DNA from: Odontocerum albicorne
Taxonomy: Eukaryota > Arthropoda > Insecta > Trichoptera > Odontoceridae
NCBI GenBank assembly: GCA_949825065.1
Contig: OX463852.1
Location: forward strand, 18,440,189-18,504,188
Direction: 5' to 3'
Length of the DNA: 64,000 nucleotides
In this document: one piece after another, positions 43,111 through 54,870 of the stretch
How the letters are laid out: each line of letters starts with the position of its first letter
How positions within the stretch are numbered: the stretch's first letter is position 1
Notes under the pieces: generated by a model
The model's input: the letters and a program-made list of their open reading frames with translations, nothing else
Told to the model about the DNA's origin: nothing
Databases searched by the model: none
Translations under genes and position numbers: made by a program

Positions 43111-44244
43111 TCAAGTCAAATGTCGAAATAAAATTCTGGATTGAAGCCATAAGATGGATGATTTAAAGAATGCGTTTTATTCCTTTACAAAGGACAATAC
43201 TTCACCTCTGGAGTTAAGTAACTATGCATCAAAATTTGTAATGTTTCGATTCTGCAAAGCAACTTGCGTCTCGTGCTATGTTACAAGTGAGCCCATGCGT
43301 TTGTTATTTTTTTAGATCTATCTATAAATTCTCGAAAAATTTAATCCTTCTTGTCCTATTTAAGCGTTGTTCCACTAATAACAAATCTAAGTACTTGACC
43401 GCTATAAAATATGTGTTCCACAGTTACGTCTGTCTACTTGGCTAAATAGTAAGTTTACGAGCACTTGGGTAAATTTGTTAATATTTTGTAATGTACATAC
43501 ATACCATATATAGAATTTCAATATACATATTAATATAAAATAATTTTAAACAATGTCTTTGTTATTATTACTACTGCTTTTTCTTATCTACATGTTAGTT
43601 TAAGATAAAGTTTTATATTTTTGTGCAATAATTTTAAGTATTTGTATTAATTTGCCTTATATGCATTTCTTTGTAAAATACACTGTTGTGTCGTAAATGA
43701 AATCAAATAAAAAATAATAATAGGAAAAAATAATAATAATATGTGTACCGCCGTTTGAGAAAACTTCTTCAGCGCACCCAAATTCTGGTACATACAAGTA
43801 TGTGTATGTGTTGAAAAAGTGGATGAAAGCTGATGGCAAATACGCATTCAATAATGTTGAAATATTTGATGACTAAATTATGCCAGAAAAATGCATTTTT
43901 TTATCAATCGGAAATAATTTACGCGAATGATTGATTTTTTATAAAGAATTATTCAATAAGATCTAAATTATTGTGCAATTAGACGCTGGATAAAGCAGGC
44001 TGTTTTTTTTTCTCAAGTCACGTCTCAAACGCAACGATTCCAATCGTTGCTTAACATTCCCCATGAATCTCACTTTCCTGTCCTTATCTGTTCAATGGGC
44101 CCGTCCCCCTGACATCCAATTAGCGTTCTATTGTATTCCCTTGACTCTTGTGTACCGGAGTTTTCTTTAAGTATCTCGGGATTTCTCAATATCCCAGCAC
44201 AATTATGTTAAAAACACGTTATTGATTTGAATACTTTAGAATAT
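43111..44244. other. Unassigned AT-rich sequence
   Basis: No gene or repeat recognised in 1.1 kb. Confidence 0.45.
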
Positions 44245-44470
44245 AATACATACCATTACGTTACTTCCTTGTTGGAGTAAGCAGATATGACACAGCACCA
44301 AACTTTCCTATTACAACTTACTGTTTCTCTTACTCCTTAAGTTCCCTTCTTTCAAAATTCCATTCACTTTACCCAACGATACTTTTTTCGGTCATCCTTT
44401 ACCACTTATCCTTGCATTCTATTTTTTTAGTCGGTCTTTTCCCCCAAATCGTTCAAATGTAAACACAGTG
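44245..44470 (-). mobile_element. LINE-A 3' fragment, diverged
   Basis: Plus pattern ATACATACCATTACGTTACT, GTTGGAGTAAGCAGATATGA and CCCTTCTTTCAAAATTCCAT shows a minus-strand LINE-A end. Confidence 0.65.
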
Positions 44471-44784
44471 AATCCTTGCTAATTCGAAATTCACTTGGCC
44501 ACATCTTACTCATTTCGTTCTAAGGAAAAATCTCTGTAAATCAATTTTTTTAATCACAATTACTGATAAGTAAGTTTGGTCCTTTAATAATCGCGTCATG
44601 TGGTCATGGATCAAGCAATAAAAATTGCTTCATTTTTCACATCAGATTTGATCAAAAAAATATCAAACTTTGTAATGGAGTCCAGAATTTATCACTTCTT
44701 AGTGCTAAGCATCTCTGTATAGGAGTATTAATTACGAAATTGATTATTTAAAAAAAACGGTAAATTATTATATTTAAATTCGTC
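44471..44784. other. Unassigned; possible pogo-like terminus
   Basis: A segment near 44464-44500 beginning CAGTGAATCCTTGCTAATTC resembles the start of pogo-type elements, but no matching right end was found. Confidence 0.25.
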
Positions 44785-44860
44785 AATTGAGCGCCCTTGA
44801 GAAGAGCCTGCTTTCTAAACGGCGCTATATAAATTGTCGTTTTATTATTATCATTGACCT
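44785..44860 (+). mobile_element. Repeat-3 copy
   Basis: GAGCGCCCTTGAGAAGAGCC, TGCTTTCTAAACGGCGCTAT and a (TTA)n tail. Confidence 0.65.
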
Positions 44861-45376
44861 GTAGTCTTATTTGCGAATATCATCCTCTTACATACTATCT
44901 GAAAAAAGGCAGAGGTTGTATTATACTCTCATATGCCAAACAGGTCCATCGACACAGAATATCTTGTTGGACGACTTTGACTTATTAGCACTGTTTGGTT
45001 TAATGACTCGGTTCATTTCTGAGATGATGATCGGTCACGATGATCTCACTGATGTTTTTACTAACGTAATGAAGAAAATAACTTAAGAAAATAAAAATTT
45101 TATGACGAAAAAGCTACCAAATACGGATGAATTAAAATCCATATGTTAAGGAAGTAATCATGTAAGCTAAAATCAGAGATTCCTTAAACGGAAGACAATG
45201 GATCGTGCACACGGGTATTTGATCTGTTTAAATGCTCCAACCGGTTCAGAGAAGATGTTGCAGAATTTTGATTAGCATCCTGCCAATGTTCCTCTTAATT
45301 GTTAATAAAAAGCTCTTGGGTGGGTTATACGAAAAAAATAAATTTTTACTTACTTTTTTATTTTTTCTCTCTTCTA
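44861..45376. other. Unassigned sequence
   Basis: No gene or repeat recognised. Short frames at 44871-45086 and 45232-45435 have no domain. Confidence 0.4.
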
Positions 45377-46650
45377 CAGGGTCTTTCAATAAGGACGCTC
45401 AATTTTTAAATGTAAATAAAACAAGTTGTGTGTAAGATATCCACAATTTTTTTTTATTTTAAAGAATATTTTATGGCATTAAGTATGAAATATAACGTCG
45501 TTCAAATGTCCGCCGCAGCTTTGCTTGGTGACACATATTCGGGAGGTCCAATTTTCTATGACTTTGTCGCATACATTTGGCTGAATTTGCTGGATGGCGT
45601 TCGTTATGATGACTTTCAGCATCAATTGTTTGCGGTTTATACGCATTGACCTGCGATTTAAGATAGCCTCAAAGGAAGAAGTCTAAAGGCGTTAAATCAC
45701 ACGATCTCGGTGGCCAGTTCACGTCGCCGCCGCTGTGTGGCATACGCTGTGTGGCATGCGCTGTGTGGCACGTAGCGCCGCCGTCCTGTTGGAACCACAT
45801 GTCGTCGGTATCCATATCATCCAGTTTAGGCCACAATAAGTTGCTTATCATCGATCTGTAGCGCTCGCCGTTGACGGTTATGGCAATGCTAGTTTCGTTT
45901 TGGAAGAAGTTCGGACCGATGATTCCGACATACCAAAATCCACACCAAACAGTGACTTTCTCGGGATACATTTGGTGCTGGTGTATCTTGTGTGGATTGG
46001 TATCGTCCCAAATCCGACAATTTTGTTTGTTCACACATCCATTCATCCAAAAATGGGCCTCGTCGCTAAAGATGATTTTTTTGGCGAAATTTGGGTCAAC
46101 TTCCAACTGCTCCAGAGCTCAATCAGCGAACACACGGCGTTGTCTATGGTCGTTTACCTTAAGTTCCTGGGTCAGTTGGATTTTATATGGGTGCAGACCC
46201 AAGTCCCGACGCAAAATTTGCTAAGTTGAAGTCGCAGAAAGGCCAAGATCTTGTGAACGCCGAGAAATTGACTGCCTCGGGTTTTCCCGTACACTCTCAC
46301 GCACAGCAGCGATGTTTTCAGCAGACCTTACGTTTCGGTGACGTACGGGTGTTGGCTGATTATTTATTGAACCGGTTGACTCGAATTTAGCCACCAAACG
46401 TCGAATAGTCGACTCGGCAGGACGGTTGTGGCGAGGATAAAAATCACGTAATGCGCGGAACGTTTCTCGAACGGAGCACTGATTTTGAAAATAAAATTTG
46501 ATGATTTGCACACATTGATCAACGCTATAACCTTTTCTGGTAATTTGCCATATACTACTGAACAATTTAGAACAAATTTGACAGATGTTGCTTTAACAAC
46601 ATGGCCGCTATAACCTAACAAATTTTGAGCGTTCCTATTGAAAGACCCTG
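45377..46650 (-). mobile_element. Tc1/mariner-type element (DD41D-like), full length, inactive
   Basis: 1274 bp between inverted termini CAGGGTCTTTCAATAAGGAC and the complement of GTTCCTATTGAAAGACCCTG, each flanked by TA (45375-45376 and 46651-46652). It contains a minus-strand transposase broken by stops and a frameshift. Its transposase is related to the fragment at 9430-9996, but the termini differ. Confidence 0.9.
45600..46565 (-). pseudogene. DD41D-like Tc1/mariner transposase, broken
   Basis: The N-terminal part (46221-46565) has a helix-turn-helix: GYSVDQCVQIIKFYFQNQCS, ESTIRRLVAKFESTG, then VRENPRQSISRRSQDLG. After a frameshift near 46215, the catalytic part carries IIFSDEAHFWMNGCVNKQNC, VTVWCGFWYVGIIGP, WFQQDGGATCHTA and WPPRSCDLTPLDFFL, supplying the three acidic residues. 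There is an in-frame TGA near 46109 and another where the LWGYLK-type tryptophan is expected, after DFFL. A 14-bp unit repeated three times (45731-45772) sits between the second and third Asp and the spacing is shorter than in the 9.5 kb fragment. A nonfunctional enzyme. Confidence 0.85.
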
Positions 46651-46924
46651 TATCTTTAAACTTCTGTCATTCCATGTAAGCTATGCCTTAGTTTATGGTT
46701 CTGCCACACAGTTAAAAAATTTTAACTCTCGTAAGCTTGTTCGAAATCACAAATAAAAAATACGACAATAAAAGCCCCCCAGTCAAGACCTTAGATTGGC
46801 TAAATACAGGAGAAAGACCCTCCTGAATTGAACAACATCTGCATTGAAAATATCCATCAAACCAGATAGGAAATTACCCAATTGTATTACCGATCAACGG
46901 GAATTGAGCCTGCAACTTTTTTTG
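46651..46924. other. Unassigned sequence
   Basis: Nothing recognised. Confidence 0.4.
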
Positions 46925-47125
46925 TTTTATTATTACACTTTCGTTGTATGCAGTACATTATGGCGGGCTTATTGTTCTGTGCCATTTTTTTCCAACGAAC
47001 CAGAAATATGTTAAAGAGGCCTTGTGAGAAAACCAGACTGGAATCCTTTTAAAAAAATCTGGGTTTCAACGGGAATCGAACCAGCAACCTTCGGGAAGAA
47101 AGGCATCTTACCAACTAAATAAACT
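46925..47125 (-). mobile_element. SINE-2 copy, full length
   Basis: Minus strand: tail complement ACACTTTCGTTGTATGCAGT and GCGGGCTTATTGTTCTGTG, middle GAGAAAACCAGACTGG, box B GGGAATCGAACCAGCAACC and head AGGCATCTTACCAACTAAAT. Confidence 0.75.
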
Positions 47126-47149
47126 CCGGAAATCGTGGTGAAACGGTAG

Positions 47150-47230
47150 CGGTAGCGGCTCATTGGTTGGGAGACAGGCATTATAACAACTAAGCCAAGA
47201 AGGTCGATACGGTTCATAATTAGCATTTGA
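47150..47230 (-). mobile_element. SINE-2 head remnant
   Basis: TTGGGAGACAGGCATTATAA and CAACTAAGCCAAGAAGGTCG (plus strand) are the complement of a SINE-2 head between the two complete copies. Confidence 0.5.
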
Positions 47231-47294
47231 TTCCATAAATGTTCCTTCCAATATCTATCTACTTTGCATCTTGATTGAGTTATGTGCTGCAATC

Positions 47295-47490
47295 TATTTC
47301 TTATGTACGCCTAGCGGGTTTATCGCCATGTAGAAATATTTTATAACCAATAAGAAATACGTTAAAGAGGTGTTAAGTGAATATCAGACTTAAACTAGAT
47401 TTAAAAAAATGGGTAAAACGGAAATTGAAACTTTAACCCATGACCTGGGAGACAGCATCTTATCAAACAAGCCAAGGAGGCCGAGGAAGC
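47295..47490 (-). mobile_element. SINE-2 copy, nearly full length
   Basis: Tail complement TAGCGGGTTTATCGCCATGT, middle AATATCAGACTTAAACTAG, head CAGCATCTTATCAAACAAG. Box B degraded. Confidence 0.7.
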
Positions 47491-49500
47491 TTACAATCAG
47501 CATTAGATTCCATACATGTCCTTCCAATATCCACCTTCTTGGCATCTCGATTGAGCTTTGTCCGACAACGTGTAATATTTCTCATGCACGCTTCCTTCTT
47601 GTGTGAATGTATACTCACACGACTTCGAGGTAACACTGCTCCTTGCCAAATTGCACGGATGCCCGCTGTAGTTATTAATAGTCTCGGTATTCCATCCGAA
47701 ATTCTCCATGCTGCCTGCCCCCAATGAGTTGTTACTGACGATGTCCCGTTTCCATATATGGACCCATATCCCTGGACTTGTTCTTCTGCAGACTAATAAG
47801 GAAAGTGACTCGCAACATCACCAGCCTGTGATTCTTTCGCTTCGGTCTCACGAAATATCTTGAGGCTCCGTGAGGATGTTATGCATTAAAGTATTCTTCT
47901 TACATAATAGGGTAGTCAATCATCTACAAAAGGTGATTTATAAGAATGAGGAGTAATAAATATAAACAATTAATTTTTAAGGCATCGTTTCATCGTGCAA
48001 AACATAAACTATATAATTACATTTTATTAAATAATTCAGGAGTTACTTTGCGAAATCTCAACACAAATTTCGCCTACATTTATATATCTCGTACTCTCGT
48101 CATATTCCTCTACATTCATATATCTCGCCATGCATAATATTCTATTATTCACACTTCTCACTTAACACATTATGTATAATGAAAAAGAAATAAAAAACTT
48201 TGTTTTCTTCCCCTGTGTTTATTGGCATATCACCATGTGCAATTCAACACATATGTTTTCCTCAGGAGAGTTAGTCAAACTAATTTAAATGTTGCTTTTT
48301 CTCCTCATGGTATTATGGGGAATAGAGTATGCAGTGGCAAAAAATTGATTTTTATCCTTCACTTTTTCTTACTCTATTTCCCATCACACCATAGTTAACA
48401 TTTGTATAGTCACATCTTACTTTAATCCTTCTAGTGACATGAACAGTGTAAATTAACGTGTTATGTTCAACTCACTCACCTGAGGAGGAACGCTCCAAAG
48501 AGGATTGACAGAACTTGAAGATTTTTCATGTATCTCATTTTAAGCTTGGCACAATATTCGGATAAATAATATAATATCAGATTTTTTAGATAAAAAAAAC
48601 CAATGTAAACAAAAAATTTGGAGCCTCTTCAGTCTATCCAACAATAATTCACAATCATCGAAATAACAAAACTCCCCATAGTAGTAGAATGCTAGCAAAA
48701 TTCTCTTTTGGATAGGGAGAAAAACGCGAAATCTGTTGAAAGAATCATCGTCAAAGATTCCCAGATCCTTCAAATATCGGGAATACCTCATAGCCATCAT
48801 TTTGAATAGACGGAAGATTTGATTGTTATGGCGATGATGATGATACTATGGAATCGGCAGCAAGTTAAAAATATTTTTTTTATCCGAACTCTACAGATTG
48901 TTCAATCAAAGTTAATAATTTAAATCTAATAAAATAAAAAAAATGTGTTTGACTATCATGTGATCGTAAAGAACAACAATACTATACAAAAGCTAAGAAC
49001 AAAACCATTGTATTGTTCTGAGCATAAGATCAAGAAAGGCGATATACCCTACCTTTTCCACAAATAAGGCACTTTGCATGCAGCATGCGCGGGGCTGAGT
49101 CGTGCTCATCCGCTTTGTCATCTCGACTATTGTAGTTCTAGTTTCCTCAACTTCATTTGTCATTGTTTTTTATCCGTTGTGCATGTCACTGAGGTGAGTT
49201 TAGTTGACTTCTCGCCTGGTCCGTGATCCATTTTGTATCTCTCACTGTTATGATGTCTTGCCATAAAAGGATATACCTTTCCTTGCTTGCATTCCAAAGT
49301 ACATTGTGTATGGATTTATTGATGATTTATCGGGACCTTTATCTAATCAAAAATGTATATGCAATCCTTGAAAGGAAAGAGGCACAGTATTATAGTATAT
49401 TATGAAAAATATGATAGTTTTTAGGTCCATAGCAGGATTCACAAGTGACAAAGGTATTACTTATTGTTAGTTATTTATTTATTATTGGATTTAACTTTCG
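47491..49500. other. Mostly unassigned; one imperfect inverted repeat
   Basis: 48307-48329 (ATGGTATTATGGGGAATAGA...) pairs with 48370-48393 over about 23 bp with a few mismatches and a 40-nt loop, a possible foldback relic. 48060-48150 faintly resembles LINE-A. No gene recognised; overlapping opposed frames at 47409-47727 carry no domain. Confidence 0.35.
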
Positions 49501-50332
49501 TTTGACAATGTATGACATAATACTGAATTCAGTGATTAGAGATGAGTGTGAATTTGACAATGTAAGACATAATACTGAATAAAGGGATTACAGATGAGTA
49601 TGAATTTGACAATGTATGACATAATACTGAATAAAGTGATTAGAGATGAGTTTGAATTTGACAATGTATGACATAATACTGAATAAAGTGATTAGAGATG
49701 AGTGTGAATTTGACAATGTATGACATAATACTGAATAAAGTGATTAGAGATGAGTGTGAATTTGGCAATGTAAGACATAATACTGAATAAAGGGATTAGA
49801 GCTGAGTGTGAATTTGACAATGGATGACATAATACTGAATAAAGTGATTAGAGATGAGTGTGAATTTGGCAATGTAAGACATAATACTGAATAAAGGGAT
49901 TAGAGCTGAGTGTGAATTTGACAATGTATGACATAATACTGAATAAAGTGATTAGAGATGAGTGTGAATTTGACAATGTATGACATAATACTGAATAAAG
50001 TGATTAGAGATGAGTGTGAATTTGACAATGTATGACATAATACTGAATAAAGTGATTAGAGATGAGTGTGAATTTGGCAATGTAAGACATAATACTGAAT
50101 AAAGGGATTAGAGCTGAGTGTGAATTTGACAATGGATGACATAATACTGAATAAAGTGATTAGAGCTGAGTGTGAATTTGACAATGTAAGACATAATACT
50201 GAATAAAGGGATTAGAGCTGAGTGTGAATTTGACAATGTATGACATAATACTGAATAAAGTAATTAGAGATGAGTGTGAATTTGACAATGTATGACATAA
50301 TACTGAATAAAGTGATTAGAGATGAGTGTGAA
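49501..50332. repeat. 52-bp tandem array, 16 units, derived from LINE-A
   Basis: Exactly 16 units of 52 bp (832 bp) beginning TTTGACAATGTATGACATAA. Variants carry TGTAAGACATAATACTG with GGGATTAGAGCTGAG. The unit aligns with LINE-A coding sequence just downstream (50460-50512, encoding VTMYDTIRNVVIMDECEL). The array joins the LINE sequence TTTAAGGCTGATAT at 50333. As 52 is not a multiple of three, it cannot stay in frame. Confidence 0.95.
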
Positions 50333-50825
50333 TTTAAGGCTGATATATTCAAGGAAGACCAAGAAGAACGCTTTGGGACGGGTTAGGCATGAAGAAATTA
50401 TTAATGAAGAAAGCTTGATAAATGCTGTAGAAATGCGTGCATTGAGAAGAATACATGGAGTGACAATGTATGACACAATACGGAATGTAGTGATAATGGA
50501 TGAATGTGAACTTAAGACTGAAGTGTTAAATAAGATGAAGAAGAGTATGTTGATATTGTTTGGGCATGTGAAACGAATGAATAAAGAAATAATAACAAAA
50601 CAGATATATAGTGCAAATGTGAGAGGAAAGCGTGTGAGAAGAAAACCAAGAAAAGTTAATTATATTTTGAAACAAGGGAATGTAAAAAGTCAGAGAAATC
50701 GTAAGAGTTGTATGAGAAGGTGTATGGATGTAGAAGAGGCGAAATATGTGTGTCGTGATATGAAAGACTGGCGCTCTGTTCTCCAACGGGAAAATGGCGT
50801 GATGATATATTATATATGTAGGTGA
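50333..50825 (+). pseudogene. LINE-A RT C-terminal region, best-preserved copy
   Basis: The longest open LINE-A stretch (about 165 codons, 50322-50825). Order: AVEMRALRRIHGVTMYD, KMKKSMLILFGHVKRMN, ITKQIYSANVRGKRVRRKPR, then ILKQGNVKSQRNRKSCMRRC, MDVEEAKYVCRDMKDWRSVL. This is the region after the RT domain in a family of arthropod non-LTR retrotransposons. RT and endonuclease domains are missing, so it is a 5'-truncated remnant. The LINE sequence appears to start twice: a short piece encoding KM-KKS-like sequence directly after the array, then again at AVEMRAL. Confidence 0.8.
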
Positions 50826-51284
50826 TTTACGGTTTCCGTTAAACGATGTATCTTACAATATTTTCATGAACCGTGGAATATAGTAGTTTATTTTGAAGTC
50901 AATGTTATGCAGAATATTGTTGCAATTTATTTACTTTTAACTGTCATGTGTATGAGACATACTGAAGATAAAGAAAGATTATAGTCACGACCAAACATTA
51001 CAATCATGAATAAATACACATGAACGATTGTAAAGGAAAGAAAATGAAACATTTGTGTTTAGTAATAACAAGTCTTATAATGGCGACAAAAAAGCTAGGG
51101 CATGAACGATGAACTATAATACTTAAGAATCAGTGTTTTAATTTTTTAATTAAAATGATATAATATTTTGGTAAATGCCTAACGTTTAGAAAAACCACAT
51201 TATATCAGAAAAAGTTAAATTGGTTCATACTTCCTAGGGTTCATAGTCATGTAATACGAACTTGAGGCGATATTTAATTACGAA
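50826..51284. other. Unassigned AT-rich sequence
   Basis: Nothing recognised. Confidence 0.4.
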
Positions 51285-51470
51285 ACGTGATTAAATTGAT
51301 TAGACGCCTGTCTTCCGACCTGGAGGTTACGGGTTCGACTCTATTGGTTATGAAAAATAAACTGTTTGGTTTTCGCTTAAAGCTTGTTAACAACGCCTTT
51401 CTGTTTGGTTGGGAGAGATTGTCATATGGCGAAAAATCATGATGTTTTACTGTATACAACAACGCTACTC
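51285..51470 (+). mobile_element. SINE-2 copy, full length
   Basis: Head GATTAGACGCCTGTCTTCCG, ACCTGGAGGTTACGGG, box B GGGTTCGACTCTATTGG, middle TTTGGTTTTCGCTTAAAGC and tail TCTGTTTGGTTGGGAGAGAT, CTGTATACAACAACG. Confidence 0.75.
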
Positions 51471-54055
51471 AAAATTCTTCATGAAGCGGACTGGTATACT
51501 CGTATATCTCTCAATGTCACCTAGGGATCAGCTTTTTTTTAAAGAGGGGTGGATATTGGAAAAGATTTCGTATACATTTTTATTGAATTTGAACAAATGT
51601 AATATGTATATACTTTTAAGGTTACGGTCTAAGGCTACTACGCCGATGCCGGTCCGCGAATCATAATTTGAGTAGAACTGGTATACAAGGAGTGTAGTAT
51701 AAAAAAATCAATGCATTGTATTTTAGTCAAAATCTCTTAGCGGTAAGCCGTTTGAAATTTGAGGTTTGTTCAAAGCGCATTCAAATTTTTGTCGCATTTG
51801 TTACAGCGGCTTGAATCATTCCTGCTTTTTATTGTTTGCCATTTAACATTGAATATTTCGATATTTCCTATGAGAAGTTCAGAGTTGATAATACAATAAT
51901 ACAATACAAAACACATCTGAAGTTAAAATGCGCAGGAAAAACATTTCGTATTATTAATGGAAATTAATAGACTAGGAAGAGATTTACAGTAACTCTTAGG
52001 ACTTTAAATAAACTCGCTAAGTTGTACTGCTTACAATGGAAATGTATTACAACGCTATATAGATCTTATTTTTTGTAGTTGTTTTTACTCTAGAGGAACT
52101 TAATTTCCTAGAAGTGACCTTTTTTATTTAATAAAGTAATCGATAACACAAAAGTTTGCCAAAGGCTATACTTACAGACAGATTTATATCTTAAGAACTA
52201 ATCTAATTTATATATCGCTCATGACAAAGCAATACCTCGTAAGCCACTTAATACAAATTTTACAGGGGAGGCAAAAAACTTCATAATATCTACATTTTTT
52301 AGTATTATTTGGTATTAATTAGGTTTTTTGTACATTTTTTTATAAAAAACTTTTAATATTAGTTATCTACTTTTTTTTAAATATTTTTTTTCCTTTACTT
52401 ATGTGGGATACGAGGTATTGCTTCAACTTAAGTAACAATATTGTGGCTTACAAGTAATTGCGTCTAACAAATGCACTAATAATAATGTCTACTGTTATAA
52501 TAAAAACACACTTTATACATTATAATTTATTTAAAAATCACTATATAAAACAGGAATACGCAAAAATAATATTTATATTATTGTACATTATATGACCAAG
52601 ATAAATTGTTTTTAAAATATTATACAACATAATATGACCCAGTGAAGTAATACCCAACTATGTTATATAAAAAAATCGTCAAGAAGCAAATGAATTACTA
52701 TAGATATCATGTATCCATAAAGTTAAAAAAGTACATAAATTTTTATTGGCTATAAGATTGTAGAAAAAATATTTTAACAAGCTAAAATACTCCTAGTACT
52801 TCTGGTTCAAATAGCTTACAATGTCCAATGTGTTATTCGTGAGGAAGGCAGTCATAGAAAGAGGAACAATCTGGAGGAATGACTGATTTAAGTTCTTGGA
52901 GATGGCGATATTTTTGTAATTCTTTTTGAGGAATTCTGATTTTTATAAAGGGTTTGTTAAAATTGTTATATCTAAGTAAATATAAAGAACATTGTAATGA
53001 AATTTTGTGTATGTGTTTAAAATACTTTAAGGATTAGTTTGATTTAGTGATTCTGCTAAAAATACATATATTTTTAAGAGAGTCACATCATACTCATTAC
53101 GCTTGCACCGGGTGTCACTTCTGTTCCTGTGCTAAGCACATACGAGTTCATACATATGCACCTTGCAAGTTCTACAGAGTGTATCTTTTTTGTCAGTTGG
53201 AATACATATCAACACATGGTTAAATATGATATTTAACAATCTGTTTAGAGGATATTGCCAATCCTTCTATTTGGACCCGAAATTTGTAGTTGGTCTTCAG
53301 ATTCATATGTAAAAAAATCAAAATCTGATACTATAGGTGTACTGCACATTGATGACACGACGTCAGAATTCATGTATAATTTCACTGTCTAGGGTATTGT
53401 CTATTTTAGATATCAAGAGGATATCGTTCAAAGGTTGAATTGTTCACAAAAATATTTGTATAATGCCAGTAATATATCATTTTTTGGAAGTGGTATCGAT
53501 CACTTGAAAACGTCAGACCTTTTCATCTTTTCATTTGAATGTCCAAATTCATTAATTAAATATTGGTTGTATCATCCAAGCCCGTTGGTTTCGTTCCCTC
53601 AGCGGCATTTTTCGGACGAAAAATATTCGCTGTACTGATTTTTTTAGTTCGTTAAAACGGGATTCATTGAACGTATTATTTGATGTACGAGTACGTTCAA
53701 AAAGAATATTCGATATTCTGAAAACTTCGTTCTTTCGATATTCGTTATAATGAGATTTGACCTAATACATGTAATGAATATTGTGGCTGTAAATGGCGAT
53801 GGATTGACGATTTTGAAGAAGTCATTGAGACGCTTGTGTTCAACGGTGAACAAATAAAAATACTGAAAATGATGAAAAAAATTTAATATTTCTTTTATCA
53901 ATCGAATTAGCAATTACTTATCATACGAGTATATTGCGCTCGGTTTCGCTGTATAATAATTACGTGTTATTGATTGTACTGTACTATCTACCATACACTT
54001 CCACCACATCTCGTGTCAACTCTAATGACGGGACAGGACGAGAGATGCTCTCACA
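51471..54055. other. Mostly unassigned AT-rich sequence
   Basis: A SINE-2 tail remnant is at 51970-52060 (TAGGAAGAGATTTACAGT, TTGTACTGCTTACAATGG). 53640-53770 resembles flanks of pogo/Tigger-type elements (TATTCGTTATAATGAGATTT) without confirmation. TACGAGTA-type octamers at 51497, 53686 and 53934. No gene recognised in the low-complexity AT-rich 52-53 kb. Confidence 0.4.
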
Positions 54056-54128
54056 GCCGAAATAGCTCAGTTGGGAGAGCGTTAGACTGAAGATCTAAAG
54101 GTCCCTGGTTCGATCCCTGGTTTCGGCA
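54056..54128 (+). tRNA. tRNA-Phe (anticodon GAA)
   Basis: 73-nt cloverleaf. Perfect 7-bp acceptor stem GCCGAAA/TTTCGGC with discriminator A; D arm GCTCAGTTGGGAGAGC; anticodon stem TTAGA/TCTAA with loop CTGAAGA giving anticodon GAA; T loop TTCGATC. Internal promoter boxes A (TAGCTCAGTTGG) and B (GGTTCGATCCC) are present. The T stem CCTGG/CCTGG has a U-U mismatch in its middle pair (51:63), unusual for a cytosolic tRNA-Phe. No intron. It carries phenylalanine to the ribosome if functional; a recent drifted copy is possible. Confidence 0.93.
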
Positions 54129-54131
54129 ATA

Positions 54132-54137
54132 TTTTTT
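54132..54137 (+). terminator. Pol III terminator of tRNA-Phe
   Basis: TTTTTT begins four bases after the discriminator of the tRNA, as usual for RNA polymerase III transcripts. Confidence 0.8.
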
Positions 54138-54254
54138 ATAACTTTATAGTATGAAAAATATCAATCATATTTAGTTGTTCGGTAAAAATATATCAAATAT
54201 CATATACTGAGAGAATAATTGTGCCAATTTGTATTTAACACTTTTCTATATGAT

Positions 54255-54520
54255 TTACTGTGTCATCACTATCACACCATCCTCCTATTGGGGTAAACAG
54301 AGAAAACATATTTTTCGCTTTTACCACGTCCATACTCGTCGTTATGCACAATATCCTATTATTAATACTTTCACAATTTGTTAATTTGGTCATGCCAATT
54401 TTTTTCATGTTTGGTTTTACTTAACTTACTAAACATTTCATCATTCATTCTTTCTACTTGGTCGAACCATCTCAATGTTCTTTTTTCATCTTGAGCACTG
54501 CGTCTTTTTTCAATCTGTTT
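54255..54520 (-). mobile_element. LINE-A 3' fragment, diverged
   Basis: Plus pattern TCACACCATCCTCCTATTGG, GGTAAACAGAGAAAACATA and GGTCGAACCATCTCAATGTT indicates a minus-strand copy. Confidence 0.65.
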
Positions 54521-54669
54521 TCTAGCTGTGTAAATAATGTATTACCATCCTATTATTTTTGCATAAGAATTAGCAGAGAAGTTTCAAATCCTTAACATAT
54601 TTTTTTATTGAAAAATTAACCTAGTATTATTTGAATACAGGAATAATATCTAGATATTGTGGAACAGAT

Positions 54670-54870
54670 AGCCTTTTGGACAAGGTCAAGTTGTATTTTA
54701 AGAAGCCTTTTGGATAAGGTCAAGTTGTATTTCAAGAAGCCTTTTGGACAAGGTCAAGTTGTATTTCAAGAAGCCTTTTGGACAAGGTCAAGTTGTATTT
54801 CAAGAAGCCTTTTGGACAAGGTCAAGTTGTAATTCAAGAAGCCTTTTGGACAAGGTCAAGTTGTACTTCA
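54670..54870. repeat. 34-bp tandem array, 6 units
   Basis: Units of AGCCTTTTGGACAAGGTCAA plus GTTGTATTTCAAGA starting at 54670, 54704, 54738, 54772, 54806 and 54840 (the last is slightly short). Very low divergence between units, so the expansion is recent. No link to another repeat found. Confidence 0.9.

Noticed and set aside
44464..44530. pogo-type transposon end (CAGTGAATCCTTGC)
   Set aside because: No matching right end or transposase was found, so it is only mentioned as a possibility in the spacer entry.
45871..46390. Plus-strand frames of about 110 codons
   Set aside because: They are antisense to the transposase of the element at 45377-46650.
49501..50332. Regular 52-bp repeats as a CRISPR-like array
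   Set aside because: Units are head-to-tail with no unique spacers, and the unit is LINE-A sequence in a eukaryotic genome.
53640..53920. Minus-strand 89-codon frame as a gene or Tigger-like element
   Set aside because: AT-rich, no recognised domain, no inverted ends.
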